32,772 bases of DNA. Source: CAYVBN01 sp964538565 (GTDB lineage: Bacteria > Pseudomonadota > Alphaproteobacteria > Rhizobiales > Xanthobacteraceae). The notes under the pieces are model-generated. The model was not told the DNA's origin, searched no databases, and worked only from the letters and a program-made list of their open reading frames with translations. Shown here piece after piece: positions 1-7,547 of the stretch (position 1 is the stretch's first letter; every line of letters starts with the position of its first letter). The DNA lies in the NCBI GenBank assembly GCA_964538565.1, contig CAZIGW010000032.1, positions 1 to 32,772 of the forward strand, read 5' to 3'. The translations under genes were made by a program, and so were the position numbers.

Positions 1-371
1 TCGACCGCCCCGGAGGCATGATGGCGCACCACCAGCACGTCGGGATGCATGGCGTTGAGCGTGATGGCGGTGTCGATCAGCGTCTCGCCCTTGCGCATCG
101 AGGACGAGCCGACCGCCATGTTCATCACGTCGGCGCCGAGCCGCTTGCCGGCCAGCTCGAACGAGGACTGGGTGCGGGTCGAGGCCTCGAAGAACAGGTT
201 GACCTGCGTGCGTCCGCGCAGCGACGTGCGCTTCTTCTCGATCTGACGATTGAGGTCGACGAATTCCTCGGCGAGGTCGAGCAGGCCGACGATCTGGTCG
301 TGCGACAGACCTTCGATCCCCAACAGGTGCCGCTGATGGAGAACGAATGAGGATTTCGGTGCGATATTCAT
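1..371 (-). CDS. pyrB: Aspartate carbamoyltransferase catalytic subunit, N-terminal part (cut by window edge)
   Basis: PyrB joins carbamoyl phosphate to aspartate, the committed step of pyrimidine synthesis, in the cytoplasm. The visible 123 residues are the carbamoyl-phosphate domain. They contain FEASTRT (residues 61-67), the Ser-Thr-Arg-Thr phosphate-binding loop, and a second loop, SSSMRKGET (89-97), whose Ser91 and Lys94 match the active-site residues that reach across the trimer interface in this family. The start is the ATG read leftward from 371, giving MNIAPKSSFVLHQRHLLGIE; the 'HLLGIEGLS' segment is typical of rhizobial PyrB. About 190 C-terminal residues, including the aspartate domain, should lie left of the window. 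The neighbour on the other strand starts at 513, so the 141 bp between them carry divergent promoters. Confidence 0.95.
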   Translation of the reverse strand, partial: MNIAPKSSFVLHQRHLLGIEGLSHDQIVGLLDLAEEFVDLNRQIEKKRTSLRGRTQVNLFFEASTRTQSSFELAGKRLGADVMNMAVGSSSMRKGETLIDTAITLNAMHPDVLVVRHHASGAV

Positions 372-512
372 TAAAGCGGCACCTATAGGCGGCATTGGCA
401 GGCTCGGCAAGGCCGGATTCAGGCGCTCCACAAGCCGCAGTTGCCCGAGGTTAATCCTTCGCCATCGAACCTCGCGAGCCGTGATAGCCTCGCAAGGCCC
501 GAGGGAGCCGTC

Positions 513-2165
513 ATGATCGCATCGGGGCGCTTCGACACGCACGAGGTCCTGAACCAGTCGCCGCCCTATCGGGACGTCGATCTCTATGCCGGCGATCGCC
601 CGCTCCAGGAGGCAGTCGCCGCCAACGGCGACGGGCACGAGGGCCCGGTCCTGTCGGAATTCGGCCGCCGCTGGGGCGCGGCCGACATGGCGGAAGCCGC
701 CGGCCAGGCCGACCGCTGTTCCCCCGTGCTGCATGCGTTCGACGGCCGCGGCCTGCGGCGCGACTTCGTCGAGTTCCATCCGGCCTATCACCGTTTCATG
801 GCAGAGAGCATCGCGGCCGGGCTGCACGCGAGCACGTGGGACAGCGCCGGCGCGCGGGCGCCGGCGCCCGCGGAAGTCGCGCGCGCGGCGCGCTACTACA
901 TGGTGGCGCAGGTCGAGAACGGGCACATGTGTCCCATCACGATGACGCGGGCCTCCCTCGCCGCGCTCGCCGCCGAACCGTCGTTGCGCGACCGGTTTGT
1001 CAGCAAGATCGCGAGCCGCGCCTACGACCCGTCATTCCGGCCGCTCGAGGCCAAGTTTGGAATGACGCTCGGCATGGGCATGACCGAGAAGCAGGGCGGA
1101 ACCGACGTTCGCACCAACACGACGCGCGCCGCACCCGCCGGCGAAGGTTATCTCCTCACCGGGCACAAGTGGTTCATGTCGGCGCCGATGTGCGACGCCT
1201 TCCTGGTGCTGGCGCAGGCGCCGGGCGGACTCACCTGTTTTCTGCTGCCGCGCTTCCGCCCCGACGGTTCGATCAACGCCATGCGCATCGAGCGCCTGAA
1301 GAACAAGCTCGGCAACCGCTCCAACGCCTCGGCCGAGGTCGAGTTCGCCGACGCTTTCGCATGGCGGGTCGGCGAGGAGGGGCGCGGCGTGCGCACCATC
1401 ATCGAGATGGTGCAACTGACGCGGCTCGACTGCGCCGTCGCGTCCGCCGGACAGATGCGCGCGGCGCTCGCGCAGGCCCTGCATCATGCGCGCCACCGCA
1501 GCGTTTTCCAGCGCCGCCTGTCCGACCAGCCGCTGATGCGTAGCGTCCTTGCCGACCTCGCGCTCGATCTCGAGGGGGCGCTCGCGCTGGTCATGCGGCT
1601 CGCCCGCGCCTTCGACCATGCGCCGCGCGATCCGTGCGAAGCCGCGCGCGCGCGTCTGCTCACGCCGGCCGCGAAGTACTGGATCTGCAAGACCGCGCCG
1701 CAGTTCGTCTCCGAGGCGATGGAATGCCTCGGTGGCAACGGTTACGTCGAGGACGGCGCAACGGCGCGGCTCTATCGCGAGGCACCGGTGAACGCCATCT
1801 GGGAAGGCTCCGGCAACGTCGTGTGCCTTGACGTCCTGCGCGTGCTCGAGCGGGAACCGGAGGCGGCGCGCGCCGTGGTCACGGAACTCGGACAAGACCT
1901 CGCCGATCTCCCCGGCGCGGCGGAAGCGATGACCGCGATGACGCGGGATTTTTCCGCGTCGGACCGGGAGGCGACGGCGCGCCGCGGTGTCGAACGCCTC
2001 GCGCGCCTCGCGGCCGCGGCGGCGCTGCGGGCCAGCGCCCCGGACGACGTTGCGGAAGCCTTCGCCCGCACGCGTCTTGCCGGATGGCATGGCGGCACCT
2101 ACGGGACCGTCGAACTCGACGCCCATTCGATCGCCCGTCTCGTCGAACGCGTGCTGCCGGTCTGA
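513..2165 (+). CDS. aidB: AidB-type acyl-CoA dehydrogenase family flavoprotein
   Basis: This 550-residue protein belongs to the acyl-CoA dehydrogenase superfamily and is closest to the AidB branch, induced by alkylation damage in Escherichia coli. Signature blocks shared with AidB as I remember it are NQSPPY near the N-terminus, CPITMT, GMGMTEKQGGTDVRTNTT, GHKWFMSAP, KNKLGNRSNAS, TPAAKYWICK, GGNGYVEDG and APVNAIWEGSGNVVCLDVLR. These form the FAD-binding core and the helical C-terminal domain. The frame is open from 441, but the ATG at 513 is preferred because GAGGGAG lies six bases before it and the AidB-like sequence begins there. It is likely a tetrameric cytoplasmic FAD protein. AidB binds DNA and its natural substrate is unsettled, so a DNA-protection role is family knowledge; a catabolic dehydrogenase role remains possible. 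Confidence 0.9.
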   Translation: MIASGRFDTHEVLNQSPPYRDVDLYAGDRPLQEAVAANGDGHEGPVLSEFGRRWGAADMAEAAGQADRCSPVLHAFDGRGLRRDFVEFHPAYHRFMAESIAAGLHASTWDSAGARAPAPAEVARAARYYMVAQVENGHMCPITMTRASLAALAAEPSLRDRFVSKIASRAYDPSFRPLEAKFGMTLGMGMTEKQGGTDVRTNTTRAAPAGEGYLLTGHKWFMSAPMCDAFLVLAQAPGGLTCFLLPRFRPDGSINAMRIERLKNKLGNRSNASAEVEFADAFAWRVGEEGRGVRTIIEMVQLTRLDCAVASAGQMRAALAQALHHARHRSVFQRRLSDQPLMRSVLADLALDLEGALALVMRLARAFDHAPRDPCEAARARLLTPAAKYWICKTAPQFVSEAMECLGGNGYVEDGATARLYREAPVNAIWEGSGNVVCLDVLRVLEREPEAARAVVTELGQDLADLPGAAEAMTAMTRDFSASDREATARRGVERLARLAAAAALRASAPDDVAEAFARTRLAGWHGGTYGTVELDAHSIARLVERVLPV

Positions 2166-2639
2166 TCCTCCCGCGTCCATCGAATCTGCCTCGCGCCGCC
2201 ATCCGGCGGCCATGATGCATTCACGACAAGTTCTGGCAGCAATCCTGTCGGTGTGGAACAAAACGCGCTCGAACGCGACGATTGTGCGGATCGGGCGGGA
2301 TGAGGACGACAGCGCGGCGACGACCCGACGCGCATCATCTGGTTCCAGCGGCGCCTGTGTTCCGCGCGGCGCCGGTGGAAGCACTGCCGCCTCTATGATC
2401 CCGGTGTTGTGAGCGCGCATGGCGCTGCAGACCGTCCTTGGCCGGAACCGTCGCGGCCACGTGCGGTTAGATATTCAACGGTGTTGAGCGGGTCCTCTGC
2501 TGTTCTCTGTTGCGGTTCCGCGGAACGAGATCCCATCAGATGACGCGACGCGGAGGCAGCCGCCGATGGAACGAGGAACGCGGATCCGGTCGCGGATCAG
2601 ATAACGCGGAGATCCATGCGTGATCGAAGGGAGTTTCGA
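2166..2639. other. Intergenic region with palindrome and possible stress promoter
   Basis: No convincing gene lies here; the open frames are extensions or shadows of neighbours. A short GC stem (GCCGCC, loop ATCC, GGCGGC, 2195-2210) follows the acyl-CoA dehydrogenase but has no T-tract. A GGAAC-N16-GGTT arrangement (2444-2468) and a perfect 12-base palindrome GTTCCGCGGAAC (2515-2526) lie upstream of the secreted-protein gene at 2640. Confidence 0.5.
2444..2468 (+). promoter_or_regulatory. Possible EcfG-type (general stress response) promoter
   Basis: GGAAC (2444-2448) is followed after 16 bases by GGTT (2465-2468). The alphaproteobacterial EcfG consensus is GGAAC-N16/17-CGTT, so one base of the -10 differs. 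It lies about 170 bases before the secreted-protein gene at 2640. Matches of this quality are expected a few times by chance in 33 kb. Confidence 0.3.
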
Positions 2640-2936
2640 ATGACCTGCAAGAGTGGCCGCCGCGTCGCGGCGTTCGGCCTCGCCGGCGTGCTGGCGCTCA
2701 GCGCCGCGACGCCCGGCCTGGCGCGCGAATTCCATCATCGGCACCAGTTCTACGGGCCAGGCTATGCATATGGGCGCGCCTATGGGTTCGTTCCCGGACC
2801 TTACGATCCGGGCCCGTTCGTCTATCGTGGCTGGCGACGCGGTCCGGTCGGATACAAGGCGAGTGGTGAAGCCTTCAGCGAGTCCGAGCTCGGCCCGGGG
2901 TGCAGCTACAATCAGAAGCAGCTCGATCGTTGCTGA
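2640..2936 (+). CDS. Secreted Tyr/Gly/Pro-rich small protein with CX9C tail (family member 1 of 3)
   Basis: I do not recognise a named family. The 98-residue product has a Sec-type signal peptide (basic start, hydrophobic AAFGLAGVLALSA, predicted cut after GLA at about residue 28). The short mature part is rich in Tyr, Gly, Pro, His and Arg (FHHRHQFYGPGYAYGRAYG). It ends in SELGPGC, nine residues and a terminal Cys (SYNQKQLDRC). The same C-terminal layout closes the next two genes, so the three are treated as paralogues. The ATG at 2640 is chosen over that at 2616 because GAAGGGAG lies about seven bases before it and the signal peptide is then standard. The product is probably periplasmic or surface-exposed. 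The two conserved Cys may form a disulfide; that is inference. Confidence 0.75.
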   Translation: MTCKSGRRVAAFGLAGVLALSAATPGLAREFHHRHQFYGPGYAYGRAYGFVPGPYDPGPFVYRGWRRGPVGYKASGEAFSESELGPGCSYNQKQLDRC

Positions 2937-3288
2937 TCGCGGAACTCGATGCCGGATGCGGCTCGCGGGAAAACGCGAAATTTATGTGCTGCCGTCGAAT
3001 TGAACGCATTCGACGCGCGGTGCCCGACATCTCGGCCTCGTGAGCGAGACCGCCGCCTGCCGCGCGCGGGCCCCGGAACGGAGCGAGGTGCTTCGAGTTA
3101 ACCGGGCTCGAAGGCGCCGCCTCGGCGGCCGAGCGCAGATCCCGGCCCGCAAGCAAAGCGGCTGGAAAGAACCCGCGGACAGACAAGCGCCCGCGGGGCG
3201 GGGAAGCGGAACGCCTGAAAACCTCAGCGCGATGGTCCGGCCGTGACTGCGGTCGGACGAAGTTCAACTCGTGAAACGGAGAATGTGG
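2937..3288. other. Intergenic region between family members 1 and 2
   Basis: No gene is visible. The stretch is GC-rich and holds a GGAAC-N16-AGTT promoter-like pair (3075-3099). The end of member 1 has no clear intrinsic terminator, so read-through from it is possible. Confidence 0.4.
3075..3099 (+). promoter_or_regulatory. Possible EcfG-type promoter before family member 2
   Basis: GGAAC (3075-3079), a 16-base spacer and AGTT (3096-3099) fit GGAAC-N16-CGTT with one mismatch. The site is about 190 bases before the start at 3289. A second near-consensus site precedes family member 1, which makes shared stress control possible but unproven. Confidence 0.3.
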
Positions 3289-3744
3289 ATGATCAAAAAG
3301 ATGACCAGGAACTCGCTGCTCGCCCGGACTGCTCTGTCGCTCGGCCTGGCAGGCGCATTGGCCGTGAGCGCGGCAAGCCCGTCGCTCGCGTGGACGCACC
3401 GATCGTATCACGGAGCCGCCGCGGCCGCCGTGGCCGACCCGGTTGCCGACGTGGGATTCGCGGCCGACGCGACGCTGCGCACCGCGGCGGCACTCGGCTA
3501 CGATCCGGGCCCGCACTATGGGCCGGCCTATGCCTACCAGCCGGTCCGCTATTCGGGCGTCTACGCCTACGAACCCGGCTTCGCGATGGCCCCGGCGTTT
3601 CCGTATGCCGGCGCGTACGCGGCGGCGCCGGCTTTCGGACCGCAAGGCCCGGAGATCGGCCAGAAGTCCGACGGCGCGGCGATCTATCCCTCGCAGCTCG
3701 GGCCCGGCTGTCCGTTGACGCTGAAGATGGACGACCGGTGCTGA
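3289..3744 (+). CDS. Secreted Ala/Tyr/Pro-rich protein with CX9C tail (family member 2 of 3)
   Basis: This 151-residue protein has no family name I recognise. It begins with a signal peptide (MIKKMTRNSLLARTALSLGL onward, probable cut after SLA near residue 34). A low-complexity mature region follows, with repeated YGPAYAYQP, YAYEPGF and FPYAGAYAAAP-like units. It ends in SQLGPGC, then PLTLKMDDR, then Cys as the last residue. The tail is almost identical to family member 3, including at the DNA level. Starts are possible at 3271 (GTG), 3283 and 3289; the last is preferred because GGAG (3278-3281) sits seven bases before it. A strong terminator follows at 3773. There is no enzyme signature; a structural or envelope role is a guess. 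Confidence 0.8.
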   Translation: MIKKMTRNSLLARTALSLGLAGALAVSAASPSLAWTHRSYHGAAAAAVADPVADVGFAADATLRTAAALGYDPGPHYGPAYAYQPVRYSGVYAYEPGFAMAPAFPYAGAYAAAPAFGPQGPEIGQKSDGAAIYPSQLGPGCPLTLKMDDRC

Positions 3745-4143
3745 CGTGATCGCGGCCAGTGCCGACGAACCGAAGGGTGGGTCCTCGACGGGCCCACCCT
3801 TGTTCGCTTCCCTTCCGTTGGTCCGCGGATGACCAATTTTCTTCGAAACTGGATGAAATCGGCGCGCCGGCGCTACGACTTCGTTCACATGAATCGCGGA
3901 AGGTCGCGCGACAGACGGGACGACGTCAGCCTGTCGATGGTTCTCGACGTCGTGACTTGGAAAATCCCGGTCGATCGTCGCGCATCAAGAGAACTCCTTC
4001 GCGCTCCGCGGCGAACCGGTCGTTACCCCGGGCACAACGATACGGGCAGCAGACCCGGTCACGGGAGACGAAACGCCTGCATTCAACTCGGTCCTGCGGA
4101 CGCAGCGCGTCCGGAGCGGACCCATGCGAGCAGGAGAACTGCA
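3745..4143. other. Intergenic region between family members 2 and 3
   Basis: It opens with the intrinsic terminator of member 2. The remaining 340 bases are open in the frame of member 3, but the translated stretch is Arg-rich and lacks family features, so I treat it as leader rather than coding. No clear promoter can be named. Confidence 0.45.
3773..3805 (+). terminator. Intrinsic terminator after family member 2
   Basis: A perfect nine-base stem, AAGGGTGGG (3773-3781) with CCCACCCTT (3793-3801), encloses an 11-base loop and is followed by TTGTT-like sequence. It lies about 28 bases after the stop codon at 3744. Confidence 0.8.
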
Positions 4144-5127
4144 ATGATGCGAAGAGCAATGGCACCATGCCTTACGACGATCGCGCTTTCCCTCGGGTTC
4201 GCAAGCGTGCTTGCCCTCGGCGCGGCCGATGCGGCCTCGAGCAAGAGCAAGAAGGTCATCACGCGGCCGCGCGCCTCGGCGTTTGAAATGACCTCCCCGG
4301 AGGACCGGGCGCAGGCGACATCGGATGAAACGGCGCGGGCAGCTGCCACGTCCGGCGGGATGGCGGCCGTCACTGCCGACGAGGTCTTCACGCCGCCGAG
4401 CGGATACGCACCCGGCATCTACGCGTCCGGCGCCTACGCGCCCGGCGCTTACGCCTCCGCCGGTTATGCCTATGCGGCCGCGGCCGTCCCGCCGGACTAC
4501 CCGTACTCGCCGGCGGCGTACGCCTGGTCGCCGATGGCCTACGTCGGTCCGCCGGTCCCCGTCGCGCCGCCGATGGCCTATGCGGCCGAGCCGATGGCGT
4601 ACTACGGACCGGCCGCGGCCTTCCCGGACGCGCCGATCGCCGCCGCGTCGGAACCGGGACGCTCGGTGCCCTTCGAAGCCGAGGCTTCTGCTTCCAAGGC
4701 GGAGCGGGCGGCCGCGGAAGAGCCGAGGGCCACCAAGGCGTCGGATTGCAAGTCGACGAAAACCGCGCGCGCCTCCGCAGAACCGGAGGCTCGGGCGGAG
4801 AGCGATGATCTCGTCGCGGAAGCGGCCGTCGGTGGACGTCGCTCCCGGGTTTCGGCGGCAGCCACCGAGACGCGGAGGCCCCGCGCCGAGGTAACCATGC
4901 CCGCCTATGGTGAGCCGGCCTACGCCGCCGCGTACGGCGCTCCCGTCTACGGTGCGTACGCTCCGGCCTACGCGGCGGTGCCCGACGATCCGCCGCCCGG
5001 CGCCTTCGCGTACGCGCCCGACTTCGCGGATGCTCCGGCCGGCTACAATGCCGACGGCGGCGCGATTTCTCCGTCCGAGCTCGGACCCGGCTGTCCGCTG
5101 ACGCTGAAGATGGACGATCGCTGCTGA
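4144..5127 (+). CDS. Long secreted Ala/Tyr/Pro-rich protein with CX9C tail (family member 3 of 3)
   Basis: This 327-residue protein is the largest of the three. A signal peptide (MMRRAMAPCLTTIALSLGFA onward) is cut near ADA, about residue 33. A basic linker follows, then a run of YAPGIYASGAYAPGAYASAG-type repeats (about 85-165), then a charged Ala/Glu/Arg/Ser segment with one extra Cys (about 170-255). A second Tyr/Ala/Pro repeat block (YGEPAYAAAYGAPVYGAYAP) precedes the tail SELGPGC-PLTLKMDDR-C at the extreme C-terminus. AGGAG (4132-4136) lies seven bases before the ATG at 4144; the frame is open back to 3829, but that extension lacks a signal peptide. The composition suggests an extended surface or matrix protein. 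No function can be assigned. Confidence 0.8.
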   Translation: MMRRAMAPCLTTIALSLGFASVLALGAADAASSKSKKVITRPRASAFEMTSPEDRAQATSDETARAAATSGGMAAVTADEVFTPPSGYAPGIYASGAYAPGAYASAGYAYAAAAVPPDYPYSPAAYAWSPMAYVGPPVPVAPPMAYAAEPMAYYGPAAAFPDAPIAAASEPGRSVPFEAEASASKAERAAAEEPRATKASDCKSTKTARASAEPEARAESDDLVAEAAVGGRRSRVSAAATETRRPRAEVTMPAYGEPAYAAAYGAPVYGAYAPAYAAVPDDPPPGAFAYAPDFADAPAGYNADGGAISPSELGPGCPLTLKMDDRC

Positions 5128-5149
5128 GAGCCGGATTTCCGGCGAAACG

Positions 5150-5175
5150 GGGCGGGCCGCAAGCCCGCCCTTGTT
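5150..5175 (+). terminator. Intrinsic terminator after family member 3
   Basis: GGGCGGGC (5150-5157) pairs with GCCCGCCC (5163-5170) across a CGCAA loop and is followed by TTGTT. It sits between convergent genes (stops at 5127 and 5179) and may also serve the minus-strand transporter. Confidence 0.8.
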
Positions 5176-5178
5176 CCG

Positions 5179-6105
5179 TCACGACACGAGCGCGATCACC
5201 GCCGGCATGGTCACGGCCGCGAGCAGCGTCTGCACGGTGAGGATCTCCGCCAGCAATTCCGCGTTGCCGCCCATCTGGCGGGCCAGCACATAGGCGCTCG
5301 ACGAGGTGGGCACCGAGGCGCAGCAGGCCACCACGGCGAGGCTGCTGCCGGCGACGCCGAGCGCCGCGGCGAGCAGCAGGGCGAGCACCGGCAGGAGCAC
5401 GAGCTTGAGCGCGCTCGCCACGAACGTGGCCGGTGCGGGACGCAGGAGTCCGCGCAGCCGCAGGCCGGCGCCGACCATCAACAGGCCGAGCGCGAGCGAG
5501 GAGCGGCCGAGTGCATCCGCAAAGGCATGGATCGGCTGCGGGATCGGCGGATGCGCGAGATTGAGCGCGATGCCCACGAGGCATGACCAGATCAACGGAT
5601 TTCTGACGAGAGCGGCGGCGAGGGCGCGGGCATCGGGCCGCTTCGGTGAGGCGTAGTGCGCGAGCACGGTCACGTTGATGACGTTGAGAACGGGGATCAT
5701 CGCGACGATGGCGACGGACGCGAGGGCGAGGCCGACCTGGCCGAACAGGGTATTGGCGACCGCGAGCGCGACGAACGTCTGGAACCGCGTGGCGGCCTGG
5801 AACACTGATGTGAACGCGGGCCCGTCGACGGCGTAGCGGCGGGCGAGGACGGGCCGCAGCGCCAGGCACAGCGCCGAGACGGTCAGCACGGCGACGAGCA
5901 GCGCGCCGCCGACGCCGGCGATCGGCACGCGCGAGAGGTCGGCGCGCGCGAGCGTCTCGATCAGCAGGGCGGGAAACAGGACGTAGTAGACGAGCCGTTC
6001 GAGGCCGATCCAATGCGCCTCCTCGGTTGCCACGTATCGGCGCGCCAGGGTTCCGGCGAGGATGAGCAGAAAGATTGGGACGAGCGCGGCGATGACGGCG
6101 GACAT
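5179..6105 (-). CDS. AEC (auxin efflux carrier) family transporter
   Basis: The 308-residue protein is an inner-membrane permease of the AEC family, which includes malonate and other carboxylate carriers such as MdcF. About ten hydrophobic segments are visible, beginning with IAALVPIFLLILAGTLARRY and ending with LLAAVTMPAVIAL. Typical features are the NxxFGQ-like region (NTLFGQVGLA), the RNPLIWSCLVGI segment and the SLALGLLMVGAGL helix in the middle. The start is the ATG at 6105, eight bases after the ruvX stop on the same strand, so the two genes probably form an operon. Substrate cannot be told from sequence. Confidence 0.88.
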   Translation of the reverse strand: MSAVIAALVPIFLLILAGTLARRYVATEEAHWIGLERLVYYVLFPALLIETLARADLSRVPIAGVGGALLVAVLTVSALCLALRPVLARRYAVDGPAFTSVFQAATRFQTFVALAVANTLFGQVGLALASVAIVAMIPVLNVINVTVLAHYASPKRPDARALAAALVRNPLIWSCLVGIALNLAHPPIPQPIHAFADALGRSSLALGLLMVGAGLRLRGLLRPAPATFVASALKLVLLPVLALLLAAALGVAGSSLAVVACCASVPTSSSAYVLARQMGGNAELLAEILTVQTLLAAVTMPAVIALVS

Positions 6106-6112
6106 GGGGCGG

Positions 6113-6601
6113 CTAGGCTTGCGTCGTGTCGCGCCACCGCGCGAGACGGTCGAGCGCGCCCTGCAGGATGTAGGCGGCCGCATGCTGGTCGATCACCGCC
6201 TTGCGCCTGGCGCGGCTGGCGTCGGCGGCGATCAGGTCGCGCTCGACGGCGGCCGTCGACAGGCGTTCGTCCCAAAACGCGATGGGCAGATCGGTCAGCT
6301 TGGCGAGATTGCGGGCGAACGAGCGGCTCGACTGGGCGCGCGGGCCTTCGCTGCCGTCCATGTTGACCGGCAGCCCGAGCACGAAGCCGACCGCCTTGCG
6401 TTCCGCCGCGAGCGCCAGCACGCGCTGCGCATCGACCGTGAAGGTTCGCCGCGCGACCGTCTCGACGCCGGTCGCGAGGCGCCGGTCGGGGTCGCTCGAA
6501 GCCACCCCGATGGTCTTCGTGCCAAGATCGAGCCCGAGCAGCGCGCCGCGCGGCGGCAACAGCGGTGCGACTTCGAGGAGGGGAAGAACGGGCGCGGGCA
6601 T
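6113..6601 (-). CDS. ruvX: RuvX/YqgF-type putative pre-16S rRNA nuclease (Holliday junction resolvase fold)
   Basis: RuvX is a small RNase H-fold nuclease thought to process the 5' end of pre-16S rRNA, and was earlier proposed as a resolvase. The 162-residue product has the three expected acidic sites: Asp25 in GLDLGTKTIGVA, Glu112 in FWDERLST and Asp138 in VIDQHAAAYILQ. The GLPVNMDGSEGPRA loop is also characteristic. The ATG at 6601 is preferred over an upstream frame extension to 6667, giving the usual short N-terminal lead into the first beta strand. It reads away from the hydrolase gene at 6739 and is followed closely by the AEC transporter. Confidence 0.92.
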   Translation of the reverse strand: MPAPVLPLLEVAPLLPPRGALLGLDLGTKTIGVASSDPDRRLATGVETVARRTFTVDAQRVLALAAERKAVGFVLGLPVNMDGSEGPRAQSSRSFARNLAKLTDLPIAFWDERLSTAAVERDLIAADASRARRKAVIDQHAAAYILQGALDRLARWRDTTQA

Positions 6602-6738
6602 CGGGTTTGGCGTAGCACGGGCCGGAACATGCGCCAAACGCCGGGCGCGGCCGGCGGACCGCCGCAAGCGCAGTTGATCCGGGTGGGCCGCGGCTTATGC
6701 TCCCGGAGGCTTTCATCCAACACGTCACGGGCACACCC

Positions 6739-7437
6739 ATGCAGATCACCTGGTACGGCCATTCCGCATTTCGTCTCGATTTCGCCGGCACCGCGGTGCT
6801 GATCGACCCGTTCTTCACCGGCAATCCGGCCTTCGTGTCCGACAAGGCCGCGGCGTCGAACGGGGTCAAGCACATCGTGCTGACCCACGGTCATGGCGAT
6901 CACGTCGGGGACACGCTCGACATCGCCAAGGCGACCGGCGCCACGGTCACCGCCAATTACGACCTGTGCATGTGGCTCAACGCCAAGGGCCTGCAGAACT
7001 TCAACCCGATGAACACCGGCGGGACGTCGCAGCTCGAAGGATTCAGCGTGACGCTCGTGCGCGCGGATCATTCTTCCGGAGAAATCGTGGACGGCAATCC
7101 GGTCTATCTCGGCAATCCGTGCGGCGTGATCGTCAGGGCCGCGGGCGAGCCGACGGTCTACCACATGGGCGACACGGACATTTTCTCGGACATGGGGTTG
7201 ATCGCCGAGATCCACACTCCGAAAGTCGCGATGGTGCCGATCGGCGATCGCTTCACCATGAACCCGCGCACCGCCGCGCTGGCGGTCAAGCGGTATTTCA
7301 ATCTCGAGGCGGTCATTCCTTGCCACTACGGCTCGTTTCCGATCATCGAGCCGACCGCGGACGCCTTCGTGGCCGAGATGAACGGTCATCCGACCCGGGT
7401 GATCGTTCCGGAGAAGGGCAAACCGGTGAAGGTCTGA
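6739..7437 (+). CDS. Metal-dependent hydrolase, metallo-beta-lactamase fold (UPF0173 type)
   Basis: A 232-residue cytoplasmic hydrolase of the UPF0173 branch of the metallo-beta-lactamase superfamily. The zinc ligands are visible: THGHGDH (49-55, with His50, His52, Asp54 and His55), His111 in RADHSS, Asp145 in HMGDTD and His196 in PCHYGSF. The N-terminal ITWYGHSAFRLDF and LIDPFFTGNP are characteristic. The start is the ATG at 6739; the in-frame ATG at 6697 would add 14 residues not typical of the family. No strong ribosome site is seen before 6739. The substrate is unknown for this branch. Confidence 0.9.
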   Translation: MQITWYGHSAFRLDFAGTAVLIDPFFTGNPAFVSDKAAASNGVKHIVLTHGHGDHVGDTLDIAKATGATVTANYDLCMWLNAKGLQNFNPMNTGGTSQLEGFSVTLVRADHSSGEIVDGNPVYLGNPCGVIVRAAGEPTVYHMGDTDIFSDMGLIAEIHTPKVAMVPIGDRFTMNPRTAALAVKRYFNLEAVIPCHYGSFPIIEPTADAFVAEMNGHPTRVIVPEKGKPVKV

Positions 7438-7438
7438 G

Positions 7439-7481
7439 CATGATCCCGAAATGTGGTTGTCGGTTTTCGGACGGGATCATG
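7439..7481. repeat. Rhizobial palindromic repeat (REP-like), copy 1
   Basis: CATGATCCCGAAA (7439-7451) is mirrored by TTTCGGACGGGATCATG (7465-7481). From memory this matches a palindrome found in many copies in Bradyrhizobium, Rhodopseudomonas and relatives (GCATGATC, CGAAA, GGTTTTCGG, GATCATGC blocks). It immediately follows the hydrolase stop at 7437. Confidence 0.7.
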
Positions 7482-7547
7482 GGTGTTGCGCCGCGCGCAC
7501 GCTGACGGCCGGCACAGGGATCGGGATTCCCGCAGGAGAACGCGAGC

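Noticed and set aside
2937..3288. Additional small gene between the first two CX9C-tail proteins
   Set aside because: The frame at 3040-3246 has no ribosome site, no signal peptide and Arg-rich random-looking composition.
4388..6013. A 541-codon minus-strand Arg-rich frame
   Set aside because: It overlaps two well-supported genes and its terminator crosses the frame; the translation is Arg/Pro-dominated.
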